Assembly: GCF_036013915.1 (NCBI RefSeq)
Contig: NZ_CP107901.1
Coordinates: 177,243 to 241,242, forward strand
DNA from: Streptomyces sp. NBC_00464
GTDB lineage: Bacteria > Actinomycetota > Actinomycetes > Streptomycetales > Streptomycetaceae
Length of the DNA stretch: 64,000 bases
Reading direction: 5' to 3'
Position numbers and translations under genes: made by a program. How positions within the stretch are numbered: position 1 is the first letter of the stretch; each line of letters begins with the position of its first letter. Below the pieces are notes generated by a model. It saw only the letters and a program-made list of their open reading frames with translations, ran no database searches and had not been told where the DNA came from. Positions 19,301 through 30,977 of this stretch are shown piece after piece.

Positions 19301-22300
19301 GGCACCCCGGCAGGCGTGTTCGTCGGCGCCATGCCCCAGGAGTACGGACCGAGGCTGCACGAGGCCCCCGAGGGGGTGGACGGCCTGTTGCTGACCGGCA
19401 ACACGACCAGCGTGCTCTCCGGCCGTCTCGCCTACTTCCTCGGCCTCGAAGGCCCGGCCGTCACCATCGACACGGCATGCTCGTCGTCCCTCGTGGCCAT
19501 GCACCAAGCGGCGCACGCGCTGCGCCAGGGGGATTGCACCTTCGCGGTGGCCGGCGGCGTGGCAGTGATGTCCACACCTGGTTATCTCACCGAGTTCAGC
19601 AAGCAGCGCGGCCTGGCGCCCGACGGCCGGATCAAGTCCTACGCGGCCTCCGCCGACGGCACGGGCTGGAGCGAGGGCGTCGGAATCGTCCTTCTGGAGC
19701 GGCTCTCCGACGCGCGGAAGAACGGCCATCAGGTGCTGGCGGTGGTCCGCGGTTCCGCGGTCAACCAGGACGGTGCGAGCAACGGCCTGACCGCCCCCAA
19801 CGGACCGTCCCAGGAGCATGTCATCCGCCAGGCGCTGGCCAACGCCGGCTTGTCGGCGCAGGAGGTCGACGCCGTCGAAGGGCACGGCACCGGCACCAAG
19901 CTGGGTGATCCGATCGAGGCGCAGGCGATCCTTGCCACCTATGGTCAGGGCCGGGAGCAGGACCAGCCGCTGTGGCTGGGCTCGCTGAAGTCCAACATCG
20001 GCCACAGCATGGCAGCCGCCGGTGTCTCCGGCGTCATCAAGATGGTGATGGCCATACGGCACGGGGTGCTGCCGAAGACGCTCCATGTGGACGAGCCGAG
20101 CCCGCACGTGGACTGGGCCTCGGGCGCGGTGGAGTTGCTGACCGAGAATCAGGCCTGGCCGGAGACCGGCCGCCCGCGGCGCGCCAGTGTCTCGTCGTTC
20201 GGTATCAGCGGTACGAATGCCCACCTCATCGTCGAGCAGGCTCCCGTGGACGAGGGTGTCGTTGCTTCGGGTGCGGCGGAGCCGGCGGTGGTGACGGAAG
20301 GGACGTTGCCGTGGGTGGTGTCGGCGAAGTCGCGGGCTGCGCTTGAGGTGCAGGCGGGGCGGTTGCTGGACCATCTTGACGGCCAGGCGGAGGTATCGCC
20401 TGTTGAGGTGGGTCATGCGTTGGCGGTGAGCCGGTCGGTGTTCGATCACCGTGCGGTGGTCGTCGGCCGTGAGCTGGAGGATTTCCGGGACGGACTGGCT
20501 GCGCTGGCTGCTGGAGAGCCGTCGGCCCGGGTGGTCACGGGCGCGGCAGCTGCCCAGGACGGCAGGACGGTGTTCGTCTTCCCGGGGCAGGGGTCGCAGT
20601 GGGCCGGTATGGGTGTGGACCTCATGGCGGGCAGCCCGGTGTTCGCCCAGCATCTCAACGCGTGCGCTGCGGCGCTGGAGCCGTACACGGGTTGGAATCT
20701 GATTGATGTTCTGAACCGGGTCGAGGGCGCGCCGGCTCTCGAAGGTGACGCGGTCGTTCAGCCTGCGCTGTGGGCGGTGATGATCTCCCTGGCGCGGTTG
20801 TGGGAGCACCTGGGAGTGGTCCCGGACGCGGTGGTGGGTCACTCGCAGGGTGAGATCGCGGCTGCGCACTTTGCGGGTGTGCTGTCACTGGAAGACGCGG
20901 CGCGGATTGTGGCATTGCGTTCGAAGGCGCTGGTCCAGCTCGCTGGTTCGAGCGGAATGGTGTCTCTGTCCTTGCCGTTGGCGCGGGCCGAGGCGGTTGC
21001 GGCCCGGTGGGACGGGCGCCTGTCGGTGGCGACGGTCAACGGCCCGTCCGCCACGGTGGTCGCCGGTGACATCGCGGCTGTCCAGGAACTGCTGGCGTAC
21101 TGCGAGAAGGAGGATGTGCGGGCCCGTCGGGTTCCGATCGATTACGCGTCGCACACCTCGCACGTGCATCCGTTGCGGGACGAGCTGCTGGAGGTACTGG
21201 CCTCGGTCCAGGCACGCCCGGCGCAGGTGGCGTTCTACTCCACCGTGGAGGGACACCTCGGCGGCCCGGTCGCCGACACGACGGTGATGGGCGGCGAGTA
21301 CTGGTACACCAACCTGGCGACGGCGGTGCATTTCCAGTCGGCCACCAACGCGCTGCTGGACGACGGACACACCACGTTCGTCGAGGTGAGCCCGCACCCC
21401 GTCCTCACGCACGCGGTGCAGGAGACAGCCGAGGCCCGCGAGAACGCGGCGGAAGTGGCCGTAACTGGCACGCTGCGCCGTGATGACGGCACCTGGCAGC
21501 GGGTCCTGACCTCACTCGCTACCGCACACGCCCAGGCGGGTGCCCCGGTCGACTGGGCAGGCTTCTACCCCGCCACCCCGCCCACCCACCTCGACCTGCC
21601 CACCTACCCCTTCCAGCACGAGCACTACTGGATCGAGCAGACCACCACCGCCACTGATCCCCACTCCCTGGGCCTGAACGCCGTCGATCACGGCATGCTC
21701 GGCGCCGCCGTCGCGCTCGCAGACGGCGATGGGCGCGTGTTCACCGGGCACCTGTCGCGGCGCAGCCATCCCTGGCTGGCCGATCACGCCGTGCTCGACA
21801 CGTCGCTGCTGCCCGGTACGGCGTTCGTCGACCTGGCTCTCCACGCGGGTCAGGTCACCGGCACCCCGCACCTGGATGACCTCACCCTGGAAGCCCCCCT
21901 CGGTCTTCCGGCCAGTGGCGGCCTTCACCTGCAGGTGCACGTGGAGGCACCCGACGGCGAGGGCCGCAGGGCCCTCACCATCCACTCCCGACCGGACGAC
22001 GCCACTCCCGACCGGCCCTGGACCCGCCACGCCACCGGCACCCTCGCCCCCCAGTCCTCCGCCCCGGTGGATCCGGCCGAGTGGGCGGAGCCGTCGGCCT
22101 GGCCGCCGGCGGGCGCCGCTTCCGTGCCCACCGACACCCTCTACGACCAACTCGCCGACCGCGGCTACCACTACGGCGCCGCCTTCCAGGGCCTGACGGC
22201 CCTCTGGCGTGACGGCGACACCCTCTACGCCGAGATCACCCTCTCCGACGACGAGCCCGCCGCCGACCACTACGGCATCCACCCGGCCCTCTTCGACGCC

Positions 22301-24496
22301 GCGCTCCACCCGATCATCGGCACCGGTCCCGAGCAGGACCAGGACCGGATGCTGCTGCCGTTCGCCTGGTCGCACGTGCGGCTGCACGCCGTGGGTGCCA
22401 GGGCTCTGCGCGTACGGATCAGCCCTGCCGACGCGGGAACGCTGCGTCTTCAGCTCGCCGATCCCACCGGGCAGCCGGTCGCCGACGTGGCGTCGCTGGC
22501 CGTCCGGCCGATCACCACCGAGCACTTGGCGAAGGCCATCGCATCGGGCAAGGACGACCACCTGTTCCGACTCGCCTGGACCCCCGCGCCCGTCGTGCGG
22601 GAACTCGAGAGCGGCCACGTGGCGTTCCTGGGAACCGACGTTCCCCGGGTCCTGGTCGCGGCGCTGCCCGACGAGGCCACGGCCGCGCGTCATACGGGGC
22701 TGGCGCAGCTGCTCGCGGACCGCACCGCACCCCTCCCGGACCTGGTCGTCGACACCGGCCTGCTGAGTCGATCCCGCACGGACGAGGATGTCCCCGGGGA
22801 CGCGCGCAGGGCCGTTCAGTACGCCTTGGATCTGGTCCAGTCGTGGCTGGCCGAGGAGCGGCTGGCCGACAGCCGGCTGGTGATCGTCACCAGGCGAGCC
22901 GTCGCCGTCGACCCCGGCACCGAGACACCCAGCCCGGCGGACGCCGCCGTCTGGGGCCTGATCCGTACGGCCGAGAACGAGAACCCGGGCCGCTTCACCC
23001 TGATCGACCTGGCGGACGAGAACACCGTCTCCGCCACGTCGTTCCGTGCGGCTCTGGGCAGCGGCGAGCCGCAGGCGGCCGTACGCGACGGCGATCAGAC
23101 GCTGTACGTGCCCCGGCTCGTGCGGGAGGTCCCGCCGGCCCCGGACGCCGACGCGGCGCCGGAGTCCGCCAAGGGCGGCACGGTCCTGATCACCGGCGGC
23201 ACGGGCACCCTCGGCAGGCTGTTCGCCCGCCACTACGCGACGGCTGGGCGGGCCGGTCATCTCCTGCTGACCAGCAGGCGCGGCCCGGACGCTCCGGGAG
23301 TGCACGAACTCGCCGCAGAAATCGGCGAGTTGGGTGTCAAGGTCACCATCGCCGCCTGTGACACCGCCGACCGCGACGCGCTCGCCGCGCTCCTTGCGGC
23401 CGTCCCCGCGGATCACCCCCTCACGGCCGTCGTACACACCGCCGGTGTGCTCGACGACGCCACCATCGGCTCCCTGACGGCGGAGCGCGTCGAGCGGGTG
23501 TTCCGCCCCAAGGTGGACACCGCCTGGCACCTGCACGAACTCACCCGTGAGGCGGACCTCACCGAGTTCGTCCTCTTCTCCTCCGTGGCGGGCGTGCTGG
23601 GCACCTCGGGCCAGGGCAACTACGCCGCGGCGAACGTCTTCCTCGACGCGCTGGCCGAGTGCCGTCGCGCGGAGGGACTGCCCGCGACCTCGCTGGCCTG
23701 GGGACTGTGGGGCGACAACAGCGGCATGACCGGCCACCTGGACGACGTGGACCTGAACCGGATGGCCCGCCTCGGGATCAAGCCCATCACGGCGGAGGAA
23801 GGGGTGGCGCTGTTCGAGGCCACCCGTGGCGGCGGGGCAGCCTGCCTGGCCCCGGCGAAGATCGTCCCCGCCCTGCTCCGTACCCACCTGGAGAACGGCA
23901 CACTTCCCGCCGTCCTCCAAGGGCTGGTGCGCGCTCCCGTCCGCAAGGCCACCCAGGCCGCGTCGACCGGCGCCGCGACCCTGCGCGACCGCCTCGCCGT
24001 GATGTCACCCGAGGAGGCCGAGGACACCCTCGCCACCCTGGTCCGCAGCCAGATCGCGCTCGTCCTGGGCCACAGCAGCACGGACGGCATCGAGCTGGAC
24101 AAGGCGTTCAAGGTCCTCGGTTTCGACTCGCTGACCGCCGTGGAACTGCGCAACCGGCTGACGGCATCGACCGGACTGCAGCTGCCGCCCACCCTCGTCT
24201 TCAGCTACCCCTCCCCACGAGAACTGGGGCGGCACCTGAGCGGCCTGCTGCGTCCGGCAGTGGACCCCGCCGTGGCCGAGGACGCGCGGATCCGGGAAGT
24301 GCTGCGGACCGTACCCATCGAAAGGCTGCGCGGCGCAGGGCTCCTGGACCTGGTGCTGTCGTGCGCCGGTCCGGCCGGGCCGGACGCCGCCGGTCAGGCG
24401 CCGTCCATCGACACGACGGACACCGACATCGACGCATTGGCCGCCCTCGACCTGGACGCACTCGTCGACATGGCCCTGGACGAGAGGGGTATCTGA
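10379..24496 (+). CDS. Modular type I polyketide synthase: KSQ loading module plus two KS-AT-DH-KR-ACP modules
   Basis: About 4,705 residues. GTG 10379 is chosen as start because GGGGGAGG (10366-10373) precedes it; TTG 10364 is less likely. Approximate layout: KSQ 29-452, AT 564-870, ACP 974-1047; KS 1069-1495 (Cys 1242), AT 1604-1911, DH 1978-2254, KR 2486-2667, ACP 2770-2840; KS 2861-3287 (Cys 3034), AT 3396-3700, DH 3767-4047, KR 4267-4447, ACP 4552-4620, then a C-terminal docking tail. The loading KS has Gln 200 (DAGQSS) for Cys, so it decarboxylates its unit. All ATs have GHSQG and YASH, indicating methylmalonyl-CoA. Both KRs have the LDD B-type motif with catalytic Lys, Ser, Tyr and Asn. 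DH His and Asp are present; DH2 reads HxxxDxxxxP instead of HxxxGxxxxP. Predicted product: a propionyl-primed, dimethyl-branched dienoyl chain. Confidence 0.97.
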   Translation: MQDVDKFRSDERRTDGDARAHGPQESAREPIAVVGLSCRLPEAADPQAFWELLRNGGSGITDVPADRWDAHRLLDPDVTAPGRIVTTRGGYLEDVAGFDADFFGISFNEAAMMDPQQRLMLELGWEALEDAGTVPAHLAGTRTGVFVGAMWDDYAIRLYKHGTQRLDRHSLTGLHRGIIANRLSYTLGLNGPSLVVDAGQSSGLVSVHLAAESLRAGECTFALAGGVNLAVAPESTIGSTKFGGLSPDGLCKTFDARANGYVRGEGGACVALKTLSRAVADGDRIYCVIEGSAVNNDGATRNLTVPSAQAQEAVIRRAHEHAGTRPQDVQYVELHGTGTRVGDPIEAAALGAALGTGRPADSPLRVGSVKTNIGHLEGAAGIVGLLKTALSIWHRQLPPSLNFETPNPDIAFDELRLTVQQDLSPWPHPDRPLLAGTSAFGMGGTNCHVVLREGPQDEDAVASGVEPVAVTVTEGTLPWVVSAKSQAALEAQAGRLLEHLDEHAGASPVEVGHALAVSRSVFDHRAVVVGRELEDFRDGLAALAAGEPSARVVSGAAAARDGRTVFVFPGQGSQWAGMGVELMAGSPVFAQHLEACAAALEPYTGWNLIDVLNQVEGAPALDGVEVVQPALWAVMISLARLWEHLGVVPDAVVGHSQGEIAAAHIAGVLSLEDSARVVALRARALVQLAGSGGMVWLSLPLARAEAVAARWDGRLSVATVNGPSATVVAGDVAAVDELLAYCEKEDVRARRVPVDYASHTSHVHPLRDELREALASVQARPAQVAFYSTVEGHLGGPVADTTVMGGEYWYTNLATAVQFQSATNALLDDGHTLFVEVSAHPALIHAVQETAKAREDAAEVAATGTLRRDDGTWQRVLTSLATAHAQGGAAVDWAGFYPATPPTHLDLPTYPFQRRRHWIDLPTDGRAGTGSDAATDALPAVLADQREDTAPAEPAASSPLLDRLAKASRTQGVQILTDRICAEVAALTGRVTSETVDRDRTFKVFGFDSFASVELRDRLSALTGLKLPASLLFDHPTPTAVARYLHSELLGSEESDSAAPASPLLGSTDEPIAIVGMACRYPGEVRSPEDLWRLVSEGVDAITDFPTDRGWDTDRLLDPDLERPGTSYVAKGGFLSDATEFDSDFFGISPREATAMDPQQRLLLETSWEAIERAGIDPAALRGSQTGVFVGAMAQEYGPQLHDGAAGFDGYLLTGNTASVASGRISYTLGLQGPAVTVDTACSSSLVSMHMAAQALRNGECDLALAGGVAVMSTPGMFVEFSRQRGLSADGRCKAFSEAADGTAWAEGAGLLLLERLSDARKNGHQVLAVVRGSAVNQDGASNGLTAPNGPSQVRVIRQALAGAGLSAQEVDAVEAHGTGTALGDPIEAQAILATYGQGREQDQPLWLGSLKSNIGHSQAAAGVGGVIKMVMAMRQGLLPKTLHVDEPSPHVDWASGAVELLTENRAWPETGRPRRASVSSFGISGTNAHLIVEQAPVDEGVVASGAVEPAVVTEGTFPWVVSAKSRVALEVQAGRLLAHLDGHAGASAVEVGHALAVSRSVFDHRAVVIGRELEDFRDGLAALAAGEPSARVVSGAAAARDGRTVFVFPGQGSQWAGMGVELMAGSPVFAQHLEACAAALEPYTGWNLIDVLNRVEGAPALEGDAVVQPALWAVMISLARLWEHLGVVPDAVVGHSQGEIAAAHFAGVLSLEDAARIVALRSKALVQLAGSSGMVSLSLPLARAEAVAARWDGRLTVATVNGPSATVVAGDIAAVQELLAYCEKEDVRARRVPIDYASHTSHVHPLRDELLEVLASVQARPAEVAFYSTVEGHLGGPVADTTVMGVEYWYANLATAVHFQSATNALLDDGHTTFVEVSPHPVLTHAVQETAEARENAAEVAVTGTLRRDDGTWQRVLTSLATAHTQAGAPVDWAGFYPATPPTHLDLPTYPFQRLRHWLERTGNTGDAASAGQAAVEHPLLGAAVELAGSDVTVLTGRLSLRTHGWLVDHTISGTVLLPGTAFVEMALRAGDEVGGDHLEELTLQAPLALPATGAVQLRVEVSERDDAGRRPVEVHSRPDGDGTGAPWTCHATGVLASDGPAPSSWDPRVWPPTGAVSVDADELYPSLAALGYQYGPAFQGVQSVWKLGDEVYAEVVLPQERHAEVAAFGIHPALLDAALHAGLLPDAGAGREAGALKLPFVWSDVRLHATDATHVRVRLAPAGRDALVVEVADTDGALVASVGSLAMRPVDPGKLNGAGSGHQDALLRMDWVPRAVQAAEGAPTGPWALVGDDGLGLGTALDATQLRRYAELSALADTLEAPADTLQAPAGTAPRPELVLACHLSDAPAASAEGAASHDPAAARTELLKTLSLVQSWLADERFADTRLAVITRGAVTAGGTEQPDLASAPVWGLLRTAQTENPDRFILVDLDGDERSLQALPAALACGEPQFAVRGGEVLVPRLVRASADRVPAATPPVWDPEGTVLITGGTGTLAGLFARHLVTEYGVRRLLLVSRRGPGAPGAGELVEQLAALGATATPVACDVSDPEALSGLLEAIPAEHPLIAVVHTAGVLDDGLVSALTPGQMDTVFRPKADAAWHLHRLTQDRDLTAFVLFSSVMGAIGGAGQGNYAAANVYLDALAAHRRAQGLPATSLAWGLWAERSDLTGELDRADLARMARSGLLPMGSEEGLALFDAAMALGGPTLVPTLLDTARLAQDGTGNLPAVLGTLVRPRAARRSAARGSAGGGAGGQRFAGMSADDAERELLAAVRAHVATVLGHATPEAVRPDSKFKDMGFDSLSSVELRNRLSAAFGVRLSPTAVFDHPNPAAMARYLRGCLVGEAPSTARAVVTATAPDEPIAIVGMSCRLPGGVGSPEELWELVSSGSHGIAGLPTDRGWDLEGLYDPDPDQRGKSYVREGGFLYNAGEFDAGFFGIAPREALAMDPQQRMLLETTWEAFERSGIRPESVHGTPAGVFVGAMPQEYGPRLHEAPEGVDGLLLTGNTTSVLSGRLAYFLGLEGPAVTIDTACSSSLVAMHQAAHALRQGDCTFAVAGGVAVMSTPGYLTEFSKQRGLAPDGRIKSYAASADGTGWSEGVGIVLLERLSDARKNGHQVLAVVRGSAVNQDGASNGLTAPNGPSQEHVIRQALANAGLSAQEVDAVEGHGTGTKLGDPIEAQAILATYGQGREQDQPLWLGSLKSNIGHSMAAAGVSGVIKMVMAIRHGVLPKTLHVDEPSPHVDWASGAVELLTENQAWPETGRPRRASVSSFGISGTNAHLIVEQAPVDEGVVASGAAEPAVVTEGTLPWVVSAKSRAALEVQAGRLLDHLDGQAEVSPVEVGHALAVSRSVFDHRAVVVGRELEDFRDGLAALAAGEPSARVVTGAAAAQDGRTVFVFPGQGSQWAGMGVDLMAGSPVFAQHLNACAAALEPYTGWNLIDVLNRVEGAPALEGDAVVQPALWAVMISLARLWEHLGVVPDAVVGHSQGEIAAAHFAGVLSLEDAARIVALRSKALVQLAGSSGMVSLSLPLARAEAVAARWDGRLSVATVNGPSATVVAGDIAAVQELLAYCEKEDVRARRVPIDYASHTSHVHPLRDELLEVLASVQARPAQVAFYSTVEGHLGGPVADTTVMGGEYWYTNLATAVHFQSATNALLDDGHTTFVEVSPHPVLTHAVQETAEARENAAEVAVTGTLRRDDGTWQRVLTSLATAHAQAGAPVDWAGFYPATPPTHLDLPTYPFQHEHYWIEQTTTATDPHSLGLNAVDHGMLGAAVALADGDGRVFTGHLSRRSHPWLADHAVLDTSLLPGTAFVDLALHAGQVTGTPHLDDLTLEAPLGLPASGGLHLQVHVEAPDGEGRRALTIHSRPDDATPDRPWTRHATGTLAPQSSAPVDPAEWAEPSAWPPAGAASVPTDTLYDQLADRGYHYGAAFQGLTALWRDGDTLYAEITLSDDEPAADHYGIHPALFDAALHPIIGTGPEQDQDRMLLPFAWSHVRLHAVGARALRVRISPADAGTLRLQLADPTGQPVADVASLAVRPITTEHLAKAIASGKDDHLFRLAWTPAPVVRELESGHVAFLGTDVPRVLVAALPDEATAARHTGLAQLLADRTAPLPDLVVDTGLLSRSRTDEDVPGDARRAVQYALDLVQSWLAEERLADSRLVIVTRRAVAVDPGTETPSPADAAVWGLIRTAENENPGRFTLIDLADENTVSATSFRAALGSGEPQAAVRDGDQTLYVPRLVREVPPAPDADAAPESAKGGTVLITGGTGTLGRLFARHYATAGRAGHLLLTSRRGPDAPGVHELAAEIGELGVKVTIAACDTADRDALAALLAAVPADHPLTAVVHTAGVLDDATIGSLTAERVERVFRPKVDTAWHLHELTREADLTEFVLFSSVAGVLGTSGQGNYAAANVFLDALAECRRAEGLPATSLAWGLWGDNSGMTGHLDDVDLNRMARLGIKPITAEEGVALFEATRGGGAACLAPAKIVPALLRTHLENGTLPAVLQGLVRAPVRKATQAASTGAATLRDRLAVMSPEEAEDTLATLVRSQIALVLGHSSTDGIELDKAFKVLGFDSLTAVELRNRLTASTGLQLPPTLVFSYPSPRELGRHLSGLLRPAVDPAVAEDARIREVLRTVPIERLRGAGLLDLVLSCAGPAGPDAAGQAPSIDTTDTDIDALAALDLDALVDMALDERGI
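11790..13125 (+). repeat. AT-region repeat, copy 1 (loading module)
   Basis: Runs from the KS-AT linker ([13 protein letters not shown]) to the post-AT LPTYPFQ motif. Long stretches are identical at nucleotide level to copies at 14918-16247 and 20288-21620. These segments use more T-ending codons (GGT, GTT, CGT) than the KS, DH and KR around them, indicating homogenisation by gene conversion or domain duplication. Confidence 0.85.
14918..16247 (+). repeat. AT-region repeat, copy 2 (module 1)
   Basis: Second copy of the linker-AT-post-AT segment. Similarity to copy 3 extends upstream into the KS (from about 14325, matching about 19695), so modules 1 and 2 share nearly 1.9 kb. The [22 protein letters not shown] version is shared by copies 2 and 3, while copy 1 has [22 protein letters not shown]. 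Confidence 0.85.
20288..21620 (+). repeat. AT-region repeat, copy 3 (module 2)
   Basis: Third copy of the linker-AT-post-AT segment, nearest to copy 2. Divergence resumes after the PTYPFQ motif, where DH domains of modules 1 and 2 are clearly different. Such repeats are hot spots for recombination and for assembly error. Confidence 0.85.
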
Positions 24497-24497
24497 C

Positions 24498-27400
24498 ATG
24501 AACAGCTCCGCAGACCGCACAGCCGAGGGCGGGGACCGGGTCCAACGGGCACTCCGCGCGCTCCTGGAGGAACGCGACCGTCTCCGGCAGGAGAACGACG
24601 ACCTGAAGGCCGGCCGCGCCGAGCCCATCGCCGTGGTGTCCATGGCGTGCCGCTACCCGGGAGGCGTGTCCTCGCCCGAGGAACTGTGGGAGGTGGTCCG
24701 CGACGGCCAGGACATGGTGGAGGAGTTCCCGCGGAACCGCGGCTGGCGGGACGTGTACGACCCGGACCCCGACACCCTCGGCAGCTCGTACACACGCCAC
24801 GGAGGATTCCTGCGGGACGCGGACGCGTTCGACGCGGGGTTCTTCGGCATCAGCCCGCGCGAGGCACTGGCGATCGACCCGCAGCAGCGCCTGCTCCTGG
24901 AGACGTCGTGGGAGGTCTTCGAGCGGGCGGGCATCGTTCCCGCCGATGTGCGCGGCGCCGACGTCGGCGTCTTCTCCGGAGTGATGTTCCCCGAGTACGG
25001 GATGCGCTTCCTGGAGGCGAGCGGGAACGACCTGGAGGGCTACCTGCTGCACGGCAGCGCGATGAGCGTCGCCTCCGGACGGGTCGCGTACGAACTGGGC
25101 CTGACCGGACCGGCGGTGACCGTGGACACGGCCTGCTCGTCCTCGCTGGTGGCCATGCATATGGCGATGCAGTCGCTGCGCTCGGGAGAGAGCTCGCTCG
25201 CACTGGCGGGCGGGGCGTCGCTGATGGCGACACCCGCGATCTTCGTGGAGTTCTCCCGCCAGCGCGGTCTGGCGGCCGACGGCCGGTGCAAGTCCTTCGC
25301 GGACACGGCCGACGGGACCGGCTGGGCCGAGGGCGTGGGCGTGCTGCTCCTGGAACGGCTGTCCGACGCCCGCCGCAACGGCCACCCGGTCCTCGCCGTC
25401 CTGCGCGGCTCCGCGGTGAACCAGGACGGGGCCAGCAACGGGCTGACCGCTCCCAACGGCCTCGCCCAGGAGAAGGTGATCCGCAGGGCGCTGGCCAACG
25501 CCGGGGTCTCGGCATCCGAGGTGGACCTGGTCGAAGCCCACGGCACCGGAACCAAGCTGGGTGATCCCATCGAGGCAGGCGCGCTGCTGGCGACGTACGG
25601 GCAGGGCCGGCCCGAAGGCAGGCCGCTCTGGCTGGGATCCCTGAAGTCGAACATCGGTCACTCCATGGGCGCCGCCGGAGTCGGCGGGGTCATCAAGACC
25701 GTACTGGCCATGCGCCACCAGCACCTGCCCAGGACCCTGCACGTGGACACGCCCTCCCCGCACGTGGACTGGTCGTCGGGGGCGGTCGAACTGCTGGTGG
25801 AGGGACGGGAGTGGACCCGGCCCGACGGTCCCCGGCGGGCCGCGGTGTCGTCGTTCGGCGTCAGCGGCACCAACGCGCACATCATCCTGGAAGAGGCCCC
25901 GCAGCAGGCCCCGCAGCAGGAACAGGCCGTCGAGGGCGGCGCGGCCCCGGGAGCCCTCGTGCCCTGGGTGCTGTCAGGCAAGAGCGCAGCGGCCGTGGCG
26001 GGACAGGCCCTCAAGCTGCACGACTTCGCCGCCGCCGATCCGGATCTCGACATCGCCGACGCCGGCTGGTCGCTCCTGTCGAGCCGGAGCCGGTTCGACC
26101 ACCGCGCGGTGGTACTCGGGCACGGCCGGGACGAGTTGCTCAGCGGCCTGACGACGCTCGGCGCCGGCGAGGAGTCCGCTACGGTGGTGCGCGGCAGGGC
26201 GCGGGAGCTCGGCGGGACGGTCTTCGTGTTCCCCGGGCAGGGTTCCCAGTGGGTCGGCATGGGCCGTCGGCTGTACGAGACCTTCCCCGTCTTCGCGCAG
26301 AGCCTCGACGCGTGCGCGGCCGCGCTGGCCGAGTTCGTCGACTGGTCACTGATCGACGTGGTGCGCGGGGTGCCCGGGGCACCGACGCTGGACCGGGTGG
26401 ACGTGGTGCAGCCCGCACTGTTCTCCGTGATGGTGTCCACGGCCGCGTTGTGGCGCTCCTGGGGTGTGGAACCGGCCGCGGTGGTGGGGCACAGCCAGGG
26501 CGAGATAGCCGCTGCCCACGTCTGCGGCGCCCTGTCGCTGCGCGACGCCGCCAAGATCGTGGCGCTCCGCAGCAAGGCCCTGGTGGATCTGATCGGGCAC
26601 GGCGGGATGGCGTCGGTCGCGGAGTCCGCGGACTTCGTGGCGGAACACCTCGCGCCGTGGCAGGGCCAGGTGAGCATCGCGGTGGTCAACGGGCCCAGCT
26701 CCGTGGTGGTGTCCGGGGAACCGGACGCGCTCGACGAGTTCGTCGAGAAGATGAAGGCCGACGGCGTCCAGGCCAAGCGGATAGCGGTCGACTACGCGTC
26801 CCATTCGCACCACGTGACCCGGGTCCGCGACCAGGTGATCGCCCCGCTGACCGACATCGGCCCCACGACGTCGGCGCTGCCCTTCTACTCGACCCTGTAC
26901 GGCAAGGTCATCGACACCGCCGGGCTGAATGCCGACTACTGGTACAACAACCTGCGCGAGAAGGTCCTCTTCGCCCCCTCCGTACAGCAGCTGGCCGAAG
27001 ACGGGTTCCGGGTGTTCATCGAGATGAGCCCGCACCCCGTGCTGACCGTCCCCGTCCAGGAGATCGTCGAGGACCTGGACGCGGTGGTCCTTTCGTCGTC
27101 GCGGCGCAACCGCGACGAAGTGGAAGCCGTGGTCGGCTCACTGGCCCAGCTCCACGTCCAGGGCGGGACCGTGGACTGGGACGCCCTGTTCGGCACGCGC
27201 CGGCGGGTGAATCTGCCGACGTACGCGTTCCAGCGTCAGCACTACTGGCTGAACTCCTCGCACCCGGGGGCGACGGCGCACGTGCCCGCGCCCGAGCCGG
27301 CGCCGGCCGTGGCGGACGACGAGCCCGTCACCCTGTCGGAGCTGGTCGCCCCGCTGCCCGACGACGAGGCGACGGTCCTCGTCCTGGACCATGTCCTGAC

Positions 27401-27623
27401 GAAGGTCGCCGTAGTGCTCGGACACCCCTCCGGCGAGAGGGCCGACCCCGACCAGGAATTCAAGGACATGGGCTTCGACTCGCTGCTCTCGGTGCAGCTG
27501 AGCAAGGGCCTGACGTCGACGACCGGACTCAAGCTGAAGCCGAACCTCGTGCTGCGGCACCCGACACCGAGGCGGGTCGCCGGGCACCTCGTGACCGCGA
27601 TGGCCGATGTCCGCCGGCGGTGA
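24498..27623 (+). CDS. Type I polyketide synthase, one module: KS-AT-ACP
   Basis: A 1,041-residue PKS starting 1 bp after the previous stop. An N-terminal coiled docking helix (residues 1-40, rich in Arg/Glu/Leu heptads) should pair with the tail of the 4.7k PKS. KS spans about 42-467 (Cys 213 in DTACSS), AT 573-878 (GHSQG, YASH, so methylmalonyl-CoA) and ACP 960-1034 (GFDSLLS). There is no KR or DH, so the beta-ketone is retained and the chain becomes a 2-methyl-3-oxo acyl thioester. The AT is diverged from the three repeat-type ATs. No thioesterase domain is present; the chain must pass to the downstream condensation domain. Confidence 0.96.
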   Translation: MNSSADRTAEGGDRVQRALRALLEERDRLRQENDDLKAGRAEPIAVVSMACRYPGGVSSPEELWEVVRDGQDMVEEFPRNRGWRDVYDPDPDTLGSSYTRHGGFLRDADAFDAGFFGISPREALAIDPQQRLLLETSWEVFERAGIVPADVRGADVGVFSGVMFPEYGMRFLEASGNDLEGYLLHGSAMSVASGRVAYELGLTGPAVTVDTACSSSLVAMHMAMQSLRSGESSLALAGGASLMATPAIFVEFSRQRGLAADGRCKSFADTADGTGWAEGVGVLLLERLSDARRNGHPVLAVLRGSAVNQDGASNGLTAPNGLAQEKVIRRALANAGVSASEVDLVEAHGTGTKLGDPIEAGALLATYGQGRPEGRPLWLGSLKSNIGHSMGAAGVGGVIKTVLAMRHQHLPRTLHVDTPSPHVDWSSGAVELLVEGREWTRPDGPRRAAVSSFGVSGTNAHIILEEAPQQAPQQEQAVEGGAAPGALVPWVLSGKSAAAVAGQALKLHDFAAADPDLDIADAGWSLLSSRSRFDHRAVVLGHGRDELLSGLTTLGAGEESATVVRGRARELGGTVFVFPGQGSQWVGMGRRLYETFPVFAQSLDACAAALAEFVDWSLIDVVRGVPGAPTLDRVDVVQPALFSVMVSTAALWRSWGVEPAAVVGHSQGEIAAAHVCGALSLRDAAKIVALRSKALVDLIGHGGMASVAESADFVAEHLAPWQGQVSIAVVNGPSSVVVSGEPDALDEFVEKMKADGVQAKRIAVDYASHSHHVTRVRDQVIAPLTDIGPTTSALPFYSTLYGKVIDTAGLNADYWYNNLREKVLFAPSVQQLAEDGFRVFIEMSPHPVLTVPVQEIVEDLDAVVLSSSRRNRDEVEAVVGSLAQLHVQGGTVDWDALFGTRRRVNLPTYAFQRQHYWLNSSHPGATAHVPAPEPAPAVADDEPVTLSELVAPLPDDEATVLVLDHVLTKVAVVLGHPSGERADPDQEFKDMGFDSLLSVQLSKGLTSTTGLKLKPNLVLRHPTPRRVAGHLVTAMADVRRR

Positions 27624-27749
27624 ATCCAGGGTGTGCGGGGCCCCCGTGGCCCCGTACACCGTCCGAAACAGCTGACCCACTTCCGTGACGGCGAAGGCCT
27701 TCTCCGAACGCCTTCGCCTTCCGGCCGCTTTGCTGAGGAGATGATTTCT

Positions 27750-30700
27750 GTGCGTTCGTTCGGTGCGTCGTCTGCGCACAAAGGGTTGTGGCGGGCGCAG
27801 GAAATGTTTCCCGACACCCTGAACCATGCGCTGACCATGTGGAACGTGAACGGCGCGCTCGACGCGTCGGTCATGGAATCCGCGTTCCTGCACGTGATGA
27901 ACGAGGCGGAGGTGCTGCGCGTCAACTTCGTCGACGACGGCAGCGGGCTGCGCCTGGTGCCCAGGGAGCTGGGGGACTGGCGACCGTTCTTCCTCGACCT
28001 CGGCGCCGAGGACGACCCGGAGCGGGCGGCGCGCGAAGCGCTGGCCGAGATGGTGCGACAGCCCTTCGCCCTGGACCGGGACCTGCTGTTCCGGCTGGGG
28101 GTGGTCAGACTCGGGGCGGCCCGCTCCGTGCTGGTGATCATCTACCACCACCTCATATCGGACGGATTCGGCGCGGCAGGCCTGCTGTCGCGGCGCCTCG
28201 CCGAGGTGTACACGGCGCTGTCGCGGGGTTCGGACGTACCGGAGCTGCCGCACCCCTGGGACGTCGAGTCGTTCACGGCCGAGGCCACGCAGTACAACGC
28301 CTCCGAACAGTTCGCCGAGGACACGGAGTTCTGGCGCGACTACCTCGCGAACGCGCCGGCCCCCGCGCAGGTCCCGCGCGCCACGCTGCCCGAGACGACG
28401 CGGTCCACGCTCTTCGAACCGACGTGCGACGCCGACCGCTGGGGCGAGCTGACCGAACCCATCGGCATGGTGAGCCGCACGCTGGCCGTGCCGCGCGCCG
28501 AGGCGGCCGCCTGGACCGAGACCGCGAAGTCCATGGGCGTGTGGATGTCGTCGATGCTGACCGCGGCCGTGGCGGTCTACCTGCGGCACCGCTGCGACCG
28601 CCCGGAGTTCCTCCTCTCGCTGGCCGTGGCCAACCGGGTCGGGGTGGCGAGCAGGACGCCCGGTCTGGCGGTGAACGTGGTGCCGGTACGGGTGAAGGTG
28701 CCGCTCGGCGCGACCTTCACCGAGGTCGCCGACGCGATCGGCGACGAGACGTACGAGATCTTCGACCACGCAGCCTGCCACTACTCGGAGATCCAGCGCG
28801 TCAGCGGAACCGTCCTGGGCGATCGCGGCAGCTTCGGCGCCGTCGTCAACATCGTCGAGTTCTCCGAACACCTCCAGTTCGCCGACAACCCGGCGCGCTT
28901 CCTCGGCGGGACCACCGGGACCTTCGAAGAACTGGCGATCGGCGTCTACACCGACGGGACCGGCGACGGCGACCTCTTCATCCGGCTCGACGCCCCCGCG
29001 AGCCTGTACTCCCGCGCGGAACTCCGCTTCATCGGTGAGGACCTGATCGCGCACATCAACGCCGTCGCCGCCGCCGGCGAACAGCCCGTCGGCGCGCTGG
29101 ACGTGGTGGGCGGCGTCGAGCGGAACCAGGTGATCACGCCGCCGGACGGCACGGCTGCGCCGCTGCCGGGGCTGACGGTTCCGGAGCTGTTCGCCCGCCA
29201 GGTGGAGCGAGCCCCCGACGCTGTCGCGATGGTGTCCGGGGATACGAAGGTCTCCTACCGGGAGCTGGACGAACGCTCCGGCCGCCTGGCAGAGGCGCTG
29301 CGACGCCGACGGGTCGGACCCGAGACGGTGGTGGCGGTCGCGCTGCCCCGGTCGGTCGATCTGGTGGTCGCCCTGCTGGGAGTGGCGAAGGCGGGCGGAG
29401 CCCATCTGCTGGTCGACCCGGCGCTCCCGGCCGAGCGGCTCACGTCGATGGCCGGTGACGCCTCGGTGAGCGCGCTGCTCACCGGTGCGGCGACAGCCGA
29501 AGCGCTCTCCGGTGCACTGGGCGTGCCGGCGATCGTGTTCGAGGACATCAGGCCGGACACCGTCGGGGACGCCGACGCTGCGGCACAGGCTCCGGTCCCG
29601 GTGCGTCAGGACGGCCTGCTGGCCGTGGCGTACGGCTCCGGCCTGACCGGTGAGACCGTGGCAGTCGGCGTGACGCACCGGAACATGGAACGCTTCGTCC
29701 TGGACCGCGGCCGGCGCGATGCCGGCACCGGCACCGTGCTGTGGCACGCGCCGCACGCCCATGACGCGCTTCCCGTCGAGGTGTGGGTTCCCCTGCTGAA
29801 CGGCGGCCGGGTGGTCGTGGCGCCCGCGGGCGAGCTGGACGCCGACGCGCTGACCGAGGTGCGAGCGGCACACGGGATCTCCGCGGTCCGGCTGCCCGCA
29901 CACCTGTTCTCGGCGATCGCGGCGGACCGCCCCGAGCGCCTCGCCGGGCTCCGCGAGGTGTGGACCGGCGGTGACCGCGTGTCCGCGGCCGCGGTGCGCC
30001 GGGTGCGAGAGGCATGCCCCGGACTGACGGTCCGCAGCGGTGACGGCCCGGTGGAGACGACCGTGTCCGACCACCCGGCGGACCACACGGCCCGTTACGT
30101 GCTCGGGCCGGGCCTGGCGCCGGTCCCCGTGGGCGTGACCGGTGAGCTGTACCTCGCCGGCCCCGGCGTGGCACGCGGATACCCGGGGCGGCCCGGGCAG
30201 ACCGCGCAGCGCTTCGTGCCCGGCCCGTACGGTCCGCCCGGCAGCCTCATGTACCGGACCGGGGACCGGGTGCGCTGGAGCACCGACGGCCTCCTCGACT
30301 ACGTGGGCCCGGCCGACGCCCATGCGGACATCCGCGGCAGCCGGGTCGTACTGGCCGAGGTCGAGGAAGCGCTGGCCGAGCACACCGGCCTCGCGCAGTC
30401 GGTGGTGGCCGTCGGCAAGGACGCCTCCGGGCAGCAACGCCTCGTGGCCTATGTGGTTCCCGCGGCCGGCCGGACCGTCGCGGCCGACGAACTGCGCCGG
30501 TTCGCCGCGGGACGGCTTCCGGAGTTCATGGTTCCGTCGGTGTTCGAGGTACTGGAACGCCTGCCGCTCACCGCCGGCGGAAGGGTGGACCGGGCGTCGC
30601 TGCCGGAGCCCGCGTTCGACGGTGAGAAGTACCGGGCACCGCGCGACCACACCGAGCGGGTGCTGGCCGAGGCGTTCGCCGACGTACTGGAACTGGACCG

Positions 30701-30917
30701 GGTGGGGATCGACGACGACTTCTTCGACCACGGGGGCAACTCGCTGCGGGCCATCAGGCTGACCGGCCTGATCCGCGCGGAGCTGAACCAGGAGGTGCCC
30801 ATCCGCACGTTGTTCGCGGTGCGCACCATCGCCGGTCTGACCGACACGTGGAAGGACCTCGCCCGGTCCAGCAGGCCCACTCTGCGCAGGAGGACGAAGG
30901 AAGGCGCGGTGCTGTAG
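27750..30917 (+). CDS. NRPS module: condensation, degenerate adenylation, PCP
   Basis: About 1,055 residues. GTG 27750 sits 9 nt from GAGGAG (27735-27740); in-frame ATG 27741 abuts that site and is less likely. The C domain (1-450) has the intact motif HHLISDGFG near residue 133. The A domain (about 470-960) is eroded: A3 reads AYGSGLTGETVAVGV with no Lys after the loop, A5 reads SGDGPVETT, A8 reads GPADAHADIRGSR, and the invariant A10 Lys is Arg 945 (GGRVDR). The PCP motif DHGGNSLRAI (Ser about 998) is normal. There is no terminal TE or reductase. The C domain probably joins the beta-ketoacyl chain to an amino acid that must be charged onto this PCP by another enzyme, the PaaK-like ligase being the nearest candidate. 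Confidence 0.93.
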   Translation: MRSFGASSAHKGLWRAQEMFPDTLNHALTMWNVNGALDASVMESAFLHVMNEAEVLRVNFVDDGSGLRLVPRELGDWRPFFLDLGAEDDPERAAREALAEMVRQPFALDRDLLFRLGVVRLGAARSVLVIIYHHLISDGFGAAGLLSRRLAEVYTALSRGSDVPELPHPWDVESFTAEATQYNASEQFAEDTEFWRDYLANAPAPAQVPRATLPETTRSTLFEPTCDADRWGELTEPIGMVSRTLAVPRAEAAAWTETAKSMGVWMSSMLTAAVAVYLRHRCDRPEFLLSLAVANRVGVASRTPGLAVNVVPVRVKVPLGATFTEVADAIGDETYEIFDHAACHYSEIQRVSGTVLGDRGSFGAVVNIVEFSEHLQFADNPARFLGGTTGTFEELAIGVYTDGTGDGDLFIRLDAPASLYSRAELRFIGEDLIAHINAVAAAGEQPVGALDVVGGVERNQVITPPDGTAAPLPGLTVPELFARQVERAPDAVAMVSGDTKVSYRELDERSGRLAEALRRRRVGPETVVAVALPRSVDLVVALLGVAKAGGAHLLVDPALPAERLTSMAGDASVSALLTGAATAEALSGALGVPAIVFEDIRPDTVGDADAAAQAPVPVRQDGLLAVAYGSGLTGETVAVGVTHRNMERFVLDRGRRDAGTGTVLWHAPHAHDALPVEVWVPLLNGGRVVVAPAGELDADALTEVRAAHGISAVRLPAHLFSAIAADRPERLAGLREVWTGGDRVSAAAVRRVREACPGLTVRSGDGPVETTVSDHPADHTARYVLGPGLAPVPVGVTGELYLAGPGVARGYPGRPGQTAQRFVPGPYGPPGSLMYRTGDRVRWSTDGLLDYVGPADAHADIRGSRVVLAEVEEALAEHTGLAQSVVAVGKDASGQQRLVAYVVPAAGRTVAADELRRFAAGRLPEFMVPSVFEVLERLPLTAGGRVDRASLPEPAFDGEKYRAPRDHTERVLAEAFADVLELDRVGIDDDFFDHGGNSLRAIRLTGLIRAELNQEVPIRTLFAVRTIAGLTDTWKDLARSSRPTLRRRTKEGAVL

Positions 30918-30928
30918 GCGTTCCTTCG

Positions 30929-30969
30929 CGACGACGCCCCGGCCGGCCCTGCCGACCGGGGCGTCGTCG
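30929..30969. terminator. Bidirectional terminator hairpin between NRPS and thioesterase
   Basis: A perfect 14-bp inverted repeat (arms CGACGACGCCCCGG at 30929-30942 and its complement at 30956-30969, 13-nt loop) lies in the 60-bp gap between the convergent NRPS and thioesterase genes. Confidence 0.85.
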
Positions 30970-30977
30970 GCGATCGG

